NCBI RefSeq assembly: GCF_003568845.1
Contig: NZ_CP030128.1
Span: 248,001-312,000 of the forward strand
Origin: Indioceanicola profundi
GTDB lineage: Bacteria; Pseudomonadota; Alphaproteobacteria; Azospirillales; Azospirillaceae
Reading direction: 5' to 3'
Length of the DNA: 64,000 nucleotides
The position numbers and the translations under genes are program-made. The notes beneath the pieces are model-generated. The model made no database searches. It was given only the letters and a program-made list of their open reading frames with translations, and was not told where the DNA came from. This document shows positions 18,852 to 27,719 of the stretch, in pieces. The stretch's first letter is position 1, and every line of letters begins with the position of its first letter.

Positions 18852-19698
18852 GTTTCCCCCTCGTTGACTGTGGACGATCGCGGGCCGGGATGCGTGGAGG
18901 TCAAAGGCCGACAAGAACATGGTGCGTGCGGCATGGCGTGCTGCGCTGTAATCGCACCCGAAGAGGGGAGCGTCTTTTCCGTCTTCTGTGGCGCGAAGAT
19001 CCGATCGTGGCGGCACCGCTCGGAACCGGATTGGCGCTCGCCGACGGATCTGCCGACCAGCCCCCCGCCGCTGACAGCTTGGCCTCATTGAATGCGGTGA
19101 TCGGTGTTTCGCCGCGGATAGGCCATGGACATGCCAGACGACATACCGTACTGGCGATTGCAGCAAGTCCAACGTACATGCGTGTGCCGCAACCGAATTG
19201 GAAGACGCCGCGGCCGTGCGTCTGAGACGAAATCAGGTCCATCGGGCAGGTCCCTCTCATAGAGTGGGCAACAGGGAATGCTTCTCCATTCACCGCTGCA
19301 CGGAAGAGCCAGGATCGCCTTCATGCATGTCGGCGCTATGTCTTCGGAATGGATTCAGACTACAGCTGTAATGCAGCAGTACGGTCCGGCTCTGCTGCAA
19401 TGCTGGACGGTCGAGGACCGGTCCGGCGCGCAAGCGTTTGAACTTCGTTCAGGCCGGCGTTGGACCGGAGGAAGCAGAAGGCCCGGGGGCACCGTCGAAT
19501 TGAATGTGATGAGCAGGCAGAGCACTGTTCGGACAGATCACGCTGCGACAATCCCTGCTTACCGGCTATCCCGGCGGCGGGTTCCTTCTCAGGTGATGGG
19601 CTCCATGGATAGGAACCGAAGGTCCGGGGCAGGGCGGGCGGACCATGGACGTTCCGCCCGCGACACGATCACGCCTGTGGAGATCGTCGTCAGGCGTT
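18852..19698. other. Intergenic region, no gene recognised
   Basis: About 850 bases between the peroxidase operon start and the end of an alpha/beta hydrolase gene, both on the minus strand. The peroxidase promoter should be in the first 150 bases. The rest shows short overlapping frames on both strands without ribosome sites or family resemblance; it may be decayed sequence. Confidence 0.35.
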
Positions 19699-20499
19699 TC
19701 AACGCGCCCCGTGTCCGGCGTGTCTGGCAGCCTGGTCGATGACGTCGGCGACGGCCTTGGGCTGCGTCAGAAAGACGACGTGGCTGCCCTTCACCTCCTC
19801 GGTGTCGGCTCCGATGCGGCGCGCCGTTTCACGCAAAAGCCTCGGATCGATCGCGCCATCTTCCGTCGCCACGACGAACCAGCTGGGCTTCACCCGCCAT
19901 GCCGCCTGGGTTACGGTTGCGTTGAAAACAGACATCGCGATCGGAACCTGCGAGTCACGCATGAAGGCGGCGTCGGCATCGCTCACATCGCCCGCAAATC
20001 CTTGCTTGAATTTCGGCCCGTTCACGAAGCCGAACCCGTCCGGCTGCTCTTCAATGATGAAATCGGGCGGCGGAGGGTACGTGGCGAACTGGTCGAGGGT
20101 GGATTCGCCGGCATCCGGCGCAAGGGCGGCGACATAGACCAGGCCAGCCACATCGGGGCCTGATCCCGCTTCGGTGATCACCGTGCCGCCATAGGAGTGG
20201 CCAACCAGGATGGCGGGGCCGTCCTGGCGGTTGAGGACGCGGCGGGTTGCCGCCACGTCATCGGCCAGAGAGGTGAGCGGGTTCTGCACGATGCTGACCT
20301 TGTAGCCCCGAGCCGTGAGCTCGTCATAGACGCCCCGCCATCCGGAGCCGTCGGCAAAGGCGCCATGGACCAGCACGATGTTCTTGACGGCCTGTGCCGG
20401 TGCGGTGGGCGTCTTGGACTGGGGCTGAGCCTGTGCGCCGCAGGCGAGGGTCATTGTTGCGGCTGCAACGGCGATGAGGTGGCGGATCTTAGCGGTCAT
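19699..20499 (-). CDS. Secreted alpha/beta hydrolase
   Basis: A 266-residue protein; ATG 20499 is preceded by AGGAGGAG. It carries a Sec signal (MTAKIRHLIAVAAATMTLA, cleavage near AQA-Q) and an alpha/beta hydrolase fold: NIVLVHGAFADGSGW (oxyanion region), GHSYGG (nucleophile Ser), and SHVVFLTQP (catalytic His region), typical of the EstC/haloperoxidase-like esterase subgroup. It is divergent from an OhrR-like MarR regulator; two copies of TATCGCGATA lie between them, so it is probably repressed by that regulator. The substrate is unknown. Confidence 0.85.
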   Translation of the reverse strand: MTAKIRHLIAVAAATMTLACGAQAQPQSKTPTAPAQAVKNIVLVHGAFADGSGWRGVYDELTARGYKVSIVQNPLTSLADDVAATRRVLNRQDGPAILVGHSYGGTVITEAGSGPDVAGLVYVAALAPDAGESTLDQFATYPPPPDFIIEEQPDGFGFVNGPKFKQGFAGDVSDADAAFMRDSQVPIAMSVFNATVTQAAWRVKPSWFVVATEDGAIDPRLLRETARRIGADTEEVKGSHVVFLTQPKAVADVIDQAARHAGHGAR

Positions 20500-20597
20500 G
20501 GTGTTCTCCTCCTGGGTTGGGGATCGGGTTGACTGCGCGTGCCGGCTGGAAAGAAGCCGGCATGGGGTGAAGCTGCCGATGCACATCGACGTAAAGC

Positions 20598-20609
20598 TTA
20601 TCGCGATAA
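20598..20609. promoter_or_regulatory. Palindromic operator copy 1 (TTATCGCGATAA)
   Basis: A perfect 12-base palindrome TTATCGCGATAA in the divergent region between the secreted hydrolase and the MarR regulator. Its core TATCGCGATA recurs at 20651-20660. Size and symmetry suit a MarR dimer; the assignment is inference. Confidence 0.65.
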
Positions 20610-20649
20610 AGAAAATAGCGTGGCGTTTACCGAGGGTCAAGCGTAAAAT

Positions 20650-20661
20650 TTATCGCGATAC
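20650..20661. promoter_or_regulatory. Palindromic operator copy 2 (TATCGCGATA core)
   Basis: Second copy of the ten-base palindrome TATCGCGATA (20651-20660), 52 bases (about five helical turns) from the first and 36 bases before the MarR start codon. It is well placed for autoregulation. Confidence 0.65.
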
Positions 20662-20696
20662 GGAATCCGGTGCCCGCCGGATGCAAGGAGCCCGAT

Positions 20697-21167
20697 ATGA
20701 CCACCGAACCGAAGCGTCCGCCGCCTTTGGAGGACCAGCTCTGCTACGCAATCTATTCGGCCGGCATGGCCGTACAGCGGGCCTATAAGCCCCTGCTCGA
20801 CGCGTTGGGCCTAACCTACCCGCAATACCTTGTCCTCAATATCCTCTGGCGGGAAGACAGGCAGACCGTCGGCAGCCTGGCCGAGCAGCTCGCCTTGGAG
20901 CCGAGCACCCTCACGCCGCTTCTGAAGCGGATGGAGACTGCCGAACTGGTGCAGCGAACCCGGAATCCCGGTGATGAACGTCAGGTGCTCGTGGTGCTGA
21001 CCGACCAAGGGCGCGCCCTGCAGGACAGGGCCGGCTGCCTCGGCGAAACCTTGCTTGAAGCGTCCGGCCAGTCCCCTGCGGAGCTGGGAGATCTCAATCT
21101 GAAAGTCCGGCGGCTGCGGGATGGAATCTACAGCCGTATCGGCCGCTGGAGCCTCGATCGTTCCTGA
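20697..21167 (+). CDS. OhrR-like MarR-family regulator
   Basis: A 156-residue winged-helix regulator; ATG 20697 follows AAGGAG. The N-terminal phrase LCYAIYSAGMAVQRAYKPLL, then GLTYPQYLVL, matches OhrR organic-hydroperoxide sensors, with the reactive Cys at 16 and the two tyrosines (30, 41) that bond to it. A second Cys at 114 makes a two-cysteine mechanism possible. The DNA-binding part is VGSLAEQLALEPSTLTPLLKRME with the wing RNPGDERQVLV. No ohr gene is adjacent; the neighbours are alpha/beta hydrolases. Twin palindromes lie just upstream. Confidence 0.88.
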   Translation: MTTEPKRPPPLEDQLCYAIYSAGMAVQRAYKPLLDALGLTYPQYLVLNILWREDRQTVGSLAEQLALEPSTLTPLLKRMETAELVQRTRNPGDERQVLVVLTDQGRALQDRAGCLGETLLEASGQSPAELGDLNLKVRRLRDGIYSRIGRWSLDRS

Positions 21168-21364
21168 CGTCTGGCGCAAAGGCTTGTCGGACAGGCCGGG
21201 GCTGCGTGTCCATCAGGGCGATCCACAGGCTTGGCACCGCTCAGGGCGCGCGCAGTCCTTTCCGCCTGTTTCATCTGAAACCCGATCGCTCCGGGTTTGA
21301 AGCGTCCCCGAAACGGCAGCCCGCTACACCCCAGAAGCGGCTTTCCCGTGGAACGGAGACAAAG

Positions 21365-22246
21365 ATGAACCAGGACAGATATCTGCGGCATCAGCTGGAG
21401 ATCCAGGACGGCCTGCTCTCGGTCGTCGAGGCGGGGCAGGGACCGGCCATCCTGCTTGGACACGGATACCTTTGGGACTGGCGGATGTGGCGGCCGCAGG
21501 CATCGGTCCTGTCCGCCGGACGCCGTATCCTGATGCCGGAGCTATGGGGGCATGGCCGGTCAGGGGTCATGCCGGCAGACACACGAACCCCCGCCGATTT
21601 GGCGCGGCAGATGCTATCGCTGCTCGACCGGCTGGGAATTGATCGCTGCGTTGTGATCGGCTCGTCGGTGGGCGCGATGTGGGGGGCCCATCTGGCTGCC
21701 TCCGCGCCTGAGCGGGTTGCCGGGCTGGTGCTGATGAACAGCTATCTGGGGGAGGAGCCTGCGCAGAAGCGGATGGCGTACGCGGCGATGCTGGACCGGG
21801 TCGGGGCGGCGGGCCGTGTCGAGGACGAGATTGCCGACGCGATCACGCCCTTGTTCTTTTCCGCGGACATCCAGACCCGCGCCCCGTCATTGCCTCTCGC
21901 CCTCCGCCGGCAGCTCAGCGGCTTTTCCGCGGAAGCACTACGCCACTCGGTCGTGCCGCTGGGGCGGGTGATCTTTGACCGTCCGGACGCGCTGGCCGTG
22001 CTGACGGTCATCAAGACACCCACGCTCGTCATTGCTGGCGGCGACGACCGCGCGCGGCCGCCGGAGGAAAGCCGCCTCATGGCGGATATCCTCCAGGCTG
22101 AACAGGTCGTGATCAAACGCTGCGGACATACCGCCACTCTGGAGCAGCCCGAGGCAGTCAATGCCGCGCTCCTGGCCTTCCTGGACAGGCTGGAATGGGG
22201 CCCTCCAGCTCGATCCACAGCACTGACCGGTCCGGCGGACTGCTGA
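21365..22246 (+). CDS. Alpha/beta hydrolase
   Basis: A 293-residue cytoplasmic protein; ATG 21365 has a modest ribosome site (CGGAGA). Features of the fold: LLGHGYLWDWRMW (oxyanion loop), GHGRSG, nucleophile elbow GSSVGA, catalytic Asp near AGGDDRARPP, and His in RCGHTATLEQP. It resembles the 3-oxoadipate enol-lactonase/epoxide hydrolase-like group, but the substrate cannot be assigned. It is 197 bases downstream of the MarR gene and in the same direction, followed by another hydrolase, so the three may form one regulated group. Confidence 0.82.
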   Translation: MNQDRYLRHQLEIQDGLLSVVEAGQGPAILLGHGYLWDWRMWRPQASVLSAGRRILMPELWGHGRSGVMPADTRTPADLARQMLSLLDRLGIDRCVVIGSSVGAMWGAHLAASAPERVAGLVLMNSYLGEEPAQKRMAYAAMLDRVGAAGRVEDEIADAITPLFFSADIQTRAPSLPLALRRQLSGFSAEALRHSVVPLGRVIFDRPDALAVLTVIKTPTLVIAGGDDRARPPEESRLMADILQAEQVVIKRCGHTATLEQPEAVNAALLAFLDRLEWGPPARSTALTGPADC

Positions 22247-22357
22247 CGCCCGGACGAGATCCGGCAAACGCCGGACCCGATGCGCCGCTCAAGACAATAA
22301 CGCTCAACCGAACTGCCGGATTCCATGATCCGGCCCGCTCCCGGCGAGGAGAGCCCG

Positions 22358-23236
22358 ATGAAGATGCCCACCAATGTCCGTGAGATAGCAACGTCACACG
22401 GCAAGATCGCTGTTGAAGATAATGAACGGGATGCGCCGATTCTGGTTCTGATCCACGGCAACTCGTCGTGCCGAAGAGTCTTCGACCGACAGGCCGGGAG
22501 GGCCCTGGGCAGGACCTATCGACTCATCACCTTTGACCTGCCGGGCCATGGCGACTCCGGCGATGCCGACCGACCGGAATGCACCTACACGCTCCCGGGA
22601 CTTGCCGACGCAACTGCTGAGTTGCTCGCGAAGCTCGGCATATCGGAGGCTGTGGTGCTGGGATGGTCGCTGGGCGGGCACATCGCGATCGAGATGCTTG
22701 GGCGGTTCGGCGGGATCAAAGGGCTCGTGCTCACCGGGACGCCGCCCGTCAAGCATGGCGGCCTGGCCGACGGCTTCGTGCGTCCGCCCAATGCGGGACT
22801 GGCCGCCCGCCAGGATATGTCCGCCGCCGATATCGATATGTTCGCGCACCTGATCTTCGGTGAGCCGGTCGCTCCCTTCATTCGGGAGGCGATTAGACGC
22901 GCCGACGGGCGATGCCGCAGGCAGTTGTTCGAGGCGGCGCTTGCAGGCGCAGGCGTCGATCAACGCGCGGCCGTCGAGGCAAGTTCAGTTCCGATCGCCG
23001 TGATCAACGGCAGCGCCGATCCATTGATCAAGCTCGACTACATCGACAGCATCGAATACGGCAACCTCTGGGAACGGAAATGTCACCGCATCAACGGCGC
23101 CGGCCATGCGCCCTTCTGGCACGCAGCCGACGCCTTCAACGCCATAGTGGCGCGATTCCTTGATGACCTCCAAGCGCCCCGGCATGACCAATCCAATCTT
23201 CCTTACTGCCCTTTCCCGCTTACGCCTTACTTCTGA
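22358..23236 (+). CDS. Alpha/beta hydrolase
   Basis: A 292-residue protein; ATG 22358 is preceded by GAGGAGAG. It has VLIHGNSSCRRVF, DLPGHGDSG, nucleophile elbow GWSLGG, the Asp region NGSADPLI and His in GAGHAPFW, so the catalytic triad is complete. It looks like a general esterase or lactonase; no substrate is evident. It is the second of two co-directional hydrolase genes (112-base gap) and only distantly similar to the first, so it is not a recent duplicate. A different acyl-specific role is possible. Confidence 0.82.
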   Translation: MKMPTNVREIATSHGKIAVEDNERDAPILVLIHGNSSCRRVFDRQAGRALGRTYRLITFDLPGHGDSGDADRPECTYTLPGLADATAELLAKLGISEAVVLGWSLGGHIAIEMLGRFGGIKGLVLTGTPPVKHGGLADGFVRPPNAGLAARQDMSAADIDMFAHLIFGEPVAPFIREAIRRADGRCRRQLFEAALAGAGVDQRAAVEASSVPIAVINGSADPLIKLDYIDSIEYGNLWERKCHRINGAGHAPFWHAADAFNAIVARFLDDLQAPRHDQSNLPYCPFPLTPYF

Positions 23237-23400
23237 TCCACCATTCGCAGGCTGAAGCTGCGGCGCTGTCGTTCCGGCAGTGCTCGCACTGCGCCGCGCC
23301 TGCAAGCCAGGCACTTCGCGCCGTGGCATTGGCTCGAGGCTGTCACCCGGACGCTACGGGCGTTCCTGCACGGCGAGGTGACCACCCCGTCCGACGCGTC

Positions 23401-23431
23401 CTGGCGGGACCGGCAGCCTCGGTCCCGCCAG
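23401..23431 (-). terminator. Terminator-like hairpin after orphan OmpR-type gene
   Basis: Perfect 12-base stem CTGGCGGGACCG / CGGTCCCGCCAG around GCAGCCT, seven bases beyond the stop of the minus-strand regulator gene. There is no strong T run. Confidence 0.65.
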
Positions 23432-23437
23432 AGGCGT

Positions 23438-24229
23438 TCAGAACAGGGTCTCGACCGGGACGTCCAGCATATAGCCGACGCCACGTTCGGTCCTGATCAG
23501 GCGGGGGCTGGAGGGGTCGGCCTCGATCTTGCGCCTTAGCCTCAGCACCTGGACGTCGACGCTGCGGTCGAACGCGTCCTCATGCGACCCCGTCGCCCGC
23601 ATGAGCTGCGAACGCGAGAGTGGCCGGCGCGGGGCTTCCAGGAGCGCCAACAGAAGCGCATATTCCTTCCTGCTCAAGGGCACGATCGCGCCGGCAGGAT
23701 CGGTCAGGACCCTGGTGCTGCACCGCAGGTCCCAGCCCGCAAAGCGATAGCTGCCGCGCACCGGGCCGATGGTGGAGCGCCGGCCCATCTCTTGACGCCG
23801 CAGGATGGCACGGGCCCGCGCCAGCAGCTCCCGGACGTTGAGCGGCTCGCCAATAAGGTCGTCGGCGCCGAGCTCGAAGGCGAGAATGCGGTCGATCTCC
23901 TCCTGGTCTCGTTCCGCGAACAGGATGACTGGCACGTCTGACCGGGCCCGGATGCTTTGCAGCATGTCGAATCCGTCCAACGGCCTGTGCCGGACATCCA
24001 ACACGACGAGGCTGAAAGGCTGCTGTTGCAGGCAGCGCGTCACCTCGGCCGGCTTTGAACCAAGGGCGACGCACTGGTGGCAGGTGAGATGGTCGATGAT
24101 CATGTCGCGGGTGCCGGAGTCTTCGGTGACCACCAGCATGCGTTCGAGGCGGGGGACGCCGGAGCGGCGTTGATCCGCCCCGGCATCTGCGAGCTTCGCC
24201 ACTTGATGCATAGGCCCAATGTCTTCCAT
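23438..24229 (-). CDS. Orphan OmpR-type regulator with degenerate receiver
   Basis: A 263-residue protein. The C-terminal winged helix is a clear OmpR type (SRSQLMRATGSHEDAFDRSV, VLRLRRKIE, RTERGVGYMLDVP). The receiver keeps an acidic pair (VTEDS) and the phospho-acceptor Asp (LVVLDVR), but the conserved Thr/Ser is Ala (VILFAER) and the conserved Lys is Glu (DDLIGEPL). Without them, normal phosphorylation switching is unlikely. No kinase is adjacent. It may be constitutive, or respond to ligand or dimer contacts. The start is uncertain (no strong ribosome site); the methionine before LVVTEDS is an alternative. Confidence 0.82.
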   Translation of the reverse strand: MEDIGPMHQVAKLADAGADQRRSGVPRLERMLVVTEDSGTRDMIIDHLTCHQCVALGSKPAEVTRCLQQQPFSLVVLDVRHRPLDGFDMLQSIRARSDVPVILFAERDQEEIDRILAFELGADDLIGEPLNVRELLARARAILRRQEMGRRSTIGPVRGSYRFAGWDLRCSTRVLTDPAGAIVPLSRKEYALLLALLEAPRRPLSRSQLMRATGSHEDAFDRSVDVQVLRLRRKIEADPSSPRLIRTERGVGYMLDVPVETLF

Positions 24230-24359
24230 GCTTGGCGGTCAGCCGCGGCGGAGTCCCGGCGGTGCAACCGTCAAGCTGAGGGCTGCATGGACGGTCCCGC
24301 TGCCGCCGCTTCCCTCCCTCAGCCGTCTGCCGCAGGAAAATCCCCTTGAGACAGTGACA

Positions 24360-25979
24360 TCAAAGCCCGTGCGTTCTGCGGAGCATCTGCGCTGCGCGCT
24401 CGCCAATGATCGCGCAGGGTGCTTGGGTGTTGCCTGTGGCCACTCGCGGCATGACGGAGCCGTCGGCGATGCGCAGGGCGTCGATCCCGTAAACCTTCAG
24501 TGAAGCGTCCACCACGGACATCCCATCACGCCCCATCTTGGCGGTGCCGCTCTGGTGCCAGTAGGTAACGGCAGCGTCGCGGATGAATTCCTCCAGGGCC
24601 GCCCCCTTCAGGTTTCCCGGCACGGACTCTCCGCGGACATAGGGCCGGAACGCCTTCGCATTGCCCAGGTCACGGCAAAGCTCGACACAGGCAACGGCGG
24701 TCTGCATGTCCACAGGCTCGGACATCATGTTGGCGTCGATCGTGATCTGGGCCAGCGGATCAGCGCTTTGCAGGCGCAGCCGCCCGCGGCTTGCCGGACG
24801 CGCCAGGCCGGCGAACATCGTCCACCCGTGCATGGGCACGCCGCGCGCCGCCGTCCGGTCGCTGGGGACTGGGAACTCGACTTGGCAGAACAGCAGGTCC
24901 GGCGCGTCCATTTCTGGACGGCTCTTCCAGTAAAGGGTGGCCTCGCTGCCGCTGTTCCGCGGCGCGATCGGCTCGGCATATTCCCAGATGCAGCCAAAGG
25001 ACACATGGTCCTGGAGATTGCGGCCAACACCCGGCAGATGCTGCCTCACGGGAATCCCGACACGCTCCAACTCCTCGCGATCACCAATGCCCGAATGCAT
25101 CAGCACCTTGGGCGTATGCATGGCGCCCAACGACAGGATGACCTCCAGACGTGCGCCGATCGTCAGGACCTGACCGTCGCGTATCACCTCGACACCGACG
25201 GCCCGGCGACCATCGAGCACCACGCGCCGGACAAGGGTGTCCGTCAGCACGGTCAGGTTTGGACGATCGAGCCAGGGCCGCACATAGGCGCGGTAGAGCG
25301 AGTGGCGGCGGCCGTCGCGCACCAGCGTGTCGGCGATGGCCGCACCGCCCGACCCTTCCATCATCCGGCCGTTCGGATGATCGAAAGTCGGGATGCCAAG
25401 CTCCCGGGCCGCGTCCAGCATCGCATGCGCGATCGGGCTCGGATCGGCCGCCGGCTGGACCCACACCGGCCCGGATGTGCCGCGGAAGCGGGGATCAGGT
25501 GCACCCTGCCAGTTCTCGATGCGTCGATAGATGTCCAGGACATTCTCATATCCCCATTCCGGATCGCCGGCTTCGGATGCGAAGAAATCCCAGTCGCTAC
25601 GGTGCCCGCGCGCCCAGACCATCACGTTGACGCTGGATCCGCCGCCAAGTCCCTTTCCCATCGACATGGAAAGCGCGCGGCCGTTCACATAGGGGTTCGG
25701 CTCCGCCTGGAAGCTCCAATCGCGTTCACTGCCAAGATTGAGCGGCCATTGCGCCGGATCGAGAACCGTCTCGGCTTCATCATCGCCGCCGGCCTCGACC
25801 AGCAGCACCTCGACGTGCGGGTTCTCCGCCAGGCGTCGCGCGACCACCGAGCCTGATGCGCCGGCGCCGCAAACAATGAAGTCGTAGCTTGGCTTCAGCG
25901 CGGCTGTGAGCCGCGCCTGATTTTCACGGGCGGCAAGGGCGAATTCCCGTTCCTCGGAATGGAGGGGATAGGACGTCAT
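24360..25979 (-). CDS. GMC-family FAD oxidoreductase (choline dehydrogenase-like)
   Basis: A 539-residue protein; ATG 25979 follows AAGGAAGG. Residues 20-60 hold the Rossmann dinucleotide motif (CGAGASGSVVARRLAE, then LLVEAGGD). GMC signatures follow: GKGLGGGSSVNVMVWARGH and the second signature in LSLGAMHTPKVLMHSGIG. The C-terminal catalytic part has TYWHQSGTAKMG (active-site His) and the second site near GNTQAPCAIIGERAA. It oxidises an alcohol, perhaps choline-like or aliphatic, passing electrons to FAD. It is divergent from the HTH-GAF gene, with a 372-base region between that carries tandem repeats. Confidence 0.88.
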   Translation of the reverse strand: MTSYPLHSEEREFALAARENQARLTAALKPSYDFIVCGAGASGSVVARRLAENPHVEVLLVEAGGDDEAETVLDPAQWPLNLGSERDWSFQAEPNPYVNGRALSMSMGKGLGGGSSVNVMVWARGHRSDWDFFASEAGDPEWGYENVLDIYRRIENWQGAPDPRFRGTSGPVWVQPAADPSPIAHAMLDAARELGIPTFDHPNGRMMEGSGGAAIADTLVRDGRRHSLYRAYVRPWLDRPNLTVLTDTLVRRVVLDGRRAVGVEVIRDGQVLTIGARLEVILSLGAMHTPKVLMHSGIGDREELERVGIPVRQHLPGVGRNLQDHVSFGCIWEYAEPIAPRNSGSEATLYWKSRPEMDAPDLLFCQVEFPVPSDRTAARGVPMHGWTMFAGLARPASRGRLRLQSADPLAQITIDANMMSEPVDMQTAVACVELCRDLGNAKAFRPYVRGESVPGNLKGAALEEFIRDAAVTYWHQSGTAKMGRDGMSVVDASLKVYGIDALRIADGSVMPRVATGNTQAPCAIIGERAAQMLRRTHGL

Positions 25980-26351
25980 CTGAACCTTCCTTCTTGCATG
26001 GGACGAACATCGCTCGGACGAGGCGCGGCCGATGACGCACAAGGCTTTGTACGATCCGGCTCCCGCTGTGCGAGGAGCCGGGGCACTTGTGCCGCCCCGG
26101 GCTGACAAGGTTCACGCCACTCAAATGCGCGCCCTTCGCCGGATCGTATCCGCGGCCCGAGCCGCAGGATTCCGGCCACAATCAGGCCCGCACCGCGGGA
26201 GGACAGGGCCACCTGTCCCGCCGCGGCGAGGTGAGGACTATCAAATCTATCAAATTCTGCAAAGCTACCATTTTGCTCTCCAGCCACTACATTGGTATGT
26301 ATCGATCCGGAGCGGGGGGTTGGTCCGCCTGCGGCCAACTGGCGAGACACC
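25980..26351. other. Divergent intergenic region, GMC / HTH-GAF
   Basis: A 372-base control region. It holds an exact tandem nine-base repeat (26238-26255, listed separately) and AT-rich sequence to about 26310 that probably carries the promoters. No gene was recognised. Confidence 0.4.
26238..26255 (+). repeat. Tandem direct repeat CTATCAAAT x2
   Basis: Two perfect head-to-tail copies of CTATCAAAT in the divergent promoter region, 97 bases before the HTH-GAF start codon. They are AT-rich against a high-GC background and could be a binding site for the adjacent excisionase-type HTH protein (inference). Confidence 0.5.
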
Positions 26352-27509
26352 ATGGGCAAGACGAACAACGATATTCTCACCACTGCCGAGGCGGCCAAGC
26401 TGTTGGGCGTTTCGGTTCGGACAGCGCAGCTGTTGATCGAAGGTGGAACCGTGCCGTCCTGGAAGACGCCGGGTGGGCACCGTCGGGTTTATCGCGCCGA
26501 CATCGAGGCGCTGATCGAAGGGCCTGTAACCGCCCCGAACCCGCCCACGGCGAACGTCATTGTTGTTTCATCATCTGAGCGGGCCGTGGTTTATCGCCGC
26601 TTGTTCGGGTCCGTCCCGGAGTGCACCGCGGAAATCTTCGTGGACCCGCATGCAGCGCTGTTCGTGATCGGCTCCGTGCGCCCGCACGCCATCATCATCG
26701 ATCTTGGGGATGCGGACCCCGGACGGTTCGCACTCCTGCAAAGTCTCGCGGCCAATCCTTCGCTCGGCCAAACTCTTGTTCTTGCTGTCGGCGCCACCGG
26801 AGAAGGTTCTACATCCGGCAAATCCGGGAAAGTGGTTCACGCCGACGATCCCGCCCACGCGGTGGCGGCGGTGCGCAGGTCCGCGGCGGATGTCCCTGAC
26901 GTTTTCATTCCGCACGCTGGCGACGCCTTCCCGATCGCGCTCAACGAAGGCCAGAGGCTGGTCGCCCTCGAACGCTCCGGGCTGCTGGACACGCCGCCCG
27001 AGGAGGCATTTGACCGGGTAACCTGGCTGGCCGCCCAGACCCTTGAGGCGCCGATTTCGCTTATCACCATGCTCACTCCCACACGGCAGTGGTTCAAGTC
27101 GCGCCTGGGCATCGACCTTGCGGAGACCCCGCGCAGCTGGGCGTTCTGCAATCACACAATCCTGCAGAAGGGTGTTTTCTCGGTGGAGGACTTGGCTGCT
27201 GACCCCCGCTTTGCGGACAATCCCGCGGTGGCGTGCGACGGGGGCTTCCGTTTTTACGCCGGCGCCCCCATCCTCGACAGCGAAGGCTTCGCCGTAGGCT
27301 CACTGTGCGTGATTGACCACAAGCCTCGCACTTTGAGCGCGCGGGAGGCGCAGGCGCTCTCGGCCCTGGCGGCCCTGGGATCCACCGAGGTCCGCCTCCG
27401 GAGCACCGAGCGTCAGCTGCGCGAGGCGCTCCGGCAGGCAGAGCGGGAAGGGGCGCCGGCGGGCATGGGATGGCCGCATGCAGCCAAGCGCGGCCGTGCG
27501 ATCCCGTGA
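26352..27509 (+). CDS. Excisionase-type HTH / pseudo-receiver / GAF protein
   Basis: A 385-residue protein; ATG 26352 is chosen because HTH homology begins directly. Residues 8-55 are an excisionase/MerR-like helix-turn-helix (LTTAEAAKLLGVSVRTAQLL, then GGHRRVYRADIEAL). Residues about 67-175 look like a receiver fold that keeps an Asp (IIIDLG, 117) but has serines where the acidic pair should be (VVSSSE). Residues about 215-365 are a GAF domain of the type that starts GLLDTPPEEAFDRV and contains RSWAFCNHTI and YAGAPILDSEGFAVGSLCV. It is probably a one-component regulator sensing a small ligand or redox state. The last 25 residues are low complexity. Confidence 0.82.
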   Translation: MGKTNNDILTTAEAAKLLGVSVRTAQLLIEGGTVPSWKTPGGHRRVYRADIEALIEGPVTAPNPPTANVIVVSSSERAVVYRRLFGSVPECTAEIFVDPHAALFVIGSVRPHAIIIDLGDADPGRFALLQSLAANPSLGQTLVLAVGATGEGSTSGKSGKVVHADDPAHAVAAVRRSAADVPDVFIPHAGDAFPIALNEGQRLVALERSGLLDTPPEEAFDRVTWLAAQTLEAPISLITMLTPTRQWFKSRLGIDLAETPRSWAFCNHTILQKGVFSVEDLAADPRFADNPAVACDGGFRFYAGAPILDSEGFAVGSLCVIDHKPRTLSAREAQALSALAALGSTEVRLRSTERQLREALRQAEREGAPAGMGWPHAAKRGRAIP

Positions 27510-27719
27510 AAGGTCGAACGGCGCCCGACGATGGGCTCAGGCGTTGCAGGAAGCAGGAAACTCGACCCTGCCCAGGCGGCCGTCACAAGCTGACACTCCA
27601 TCGCCTCAAGCCCAGCCCATGCCTTGTTCGAGGTAATGTGCAGCGATGACGCTAAGCCCCAGAAATCTGCGGTGCCCGCGTCAGAGCTGCCTGGTCTGTC
27701 GGGCAGCGCCTTGGCGCGC

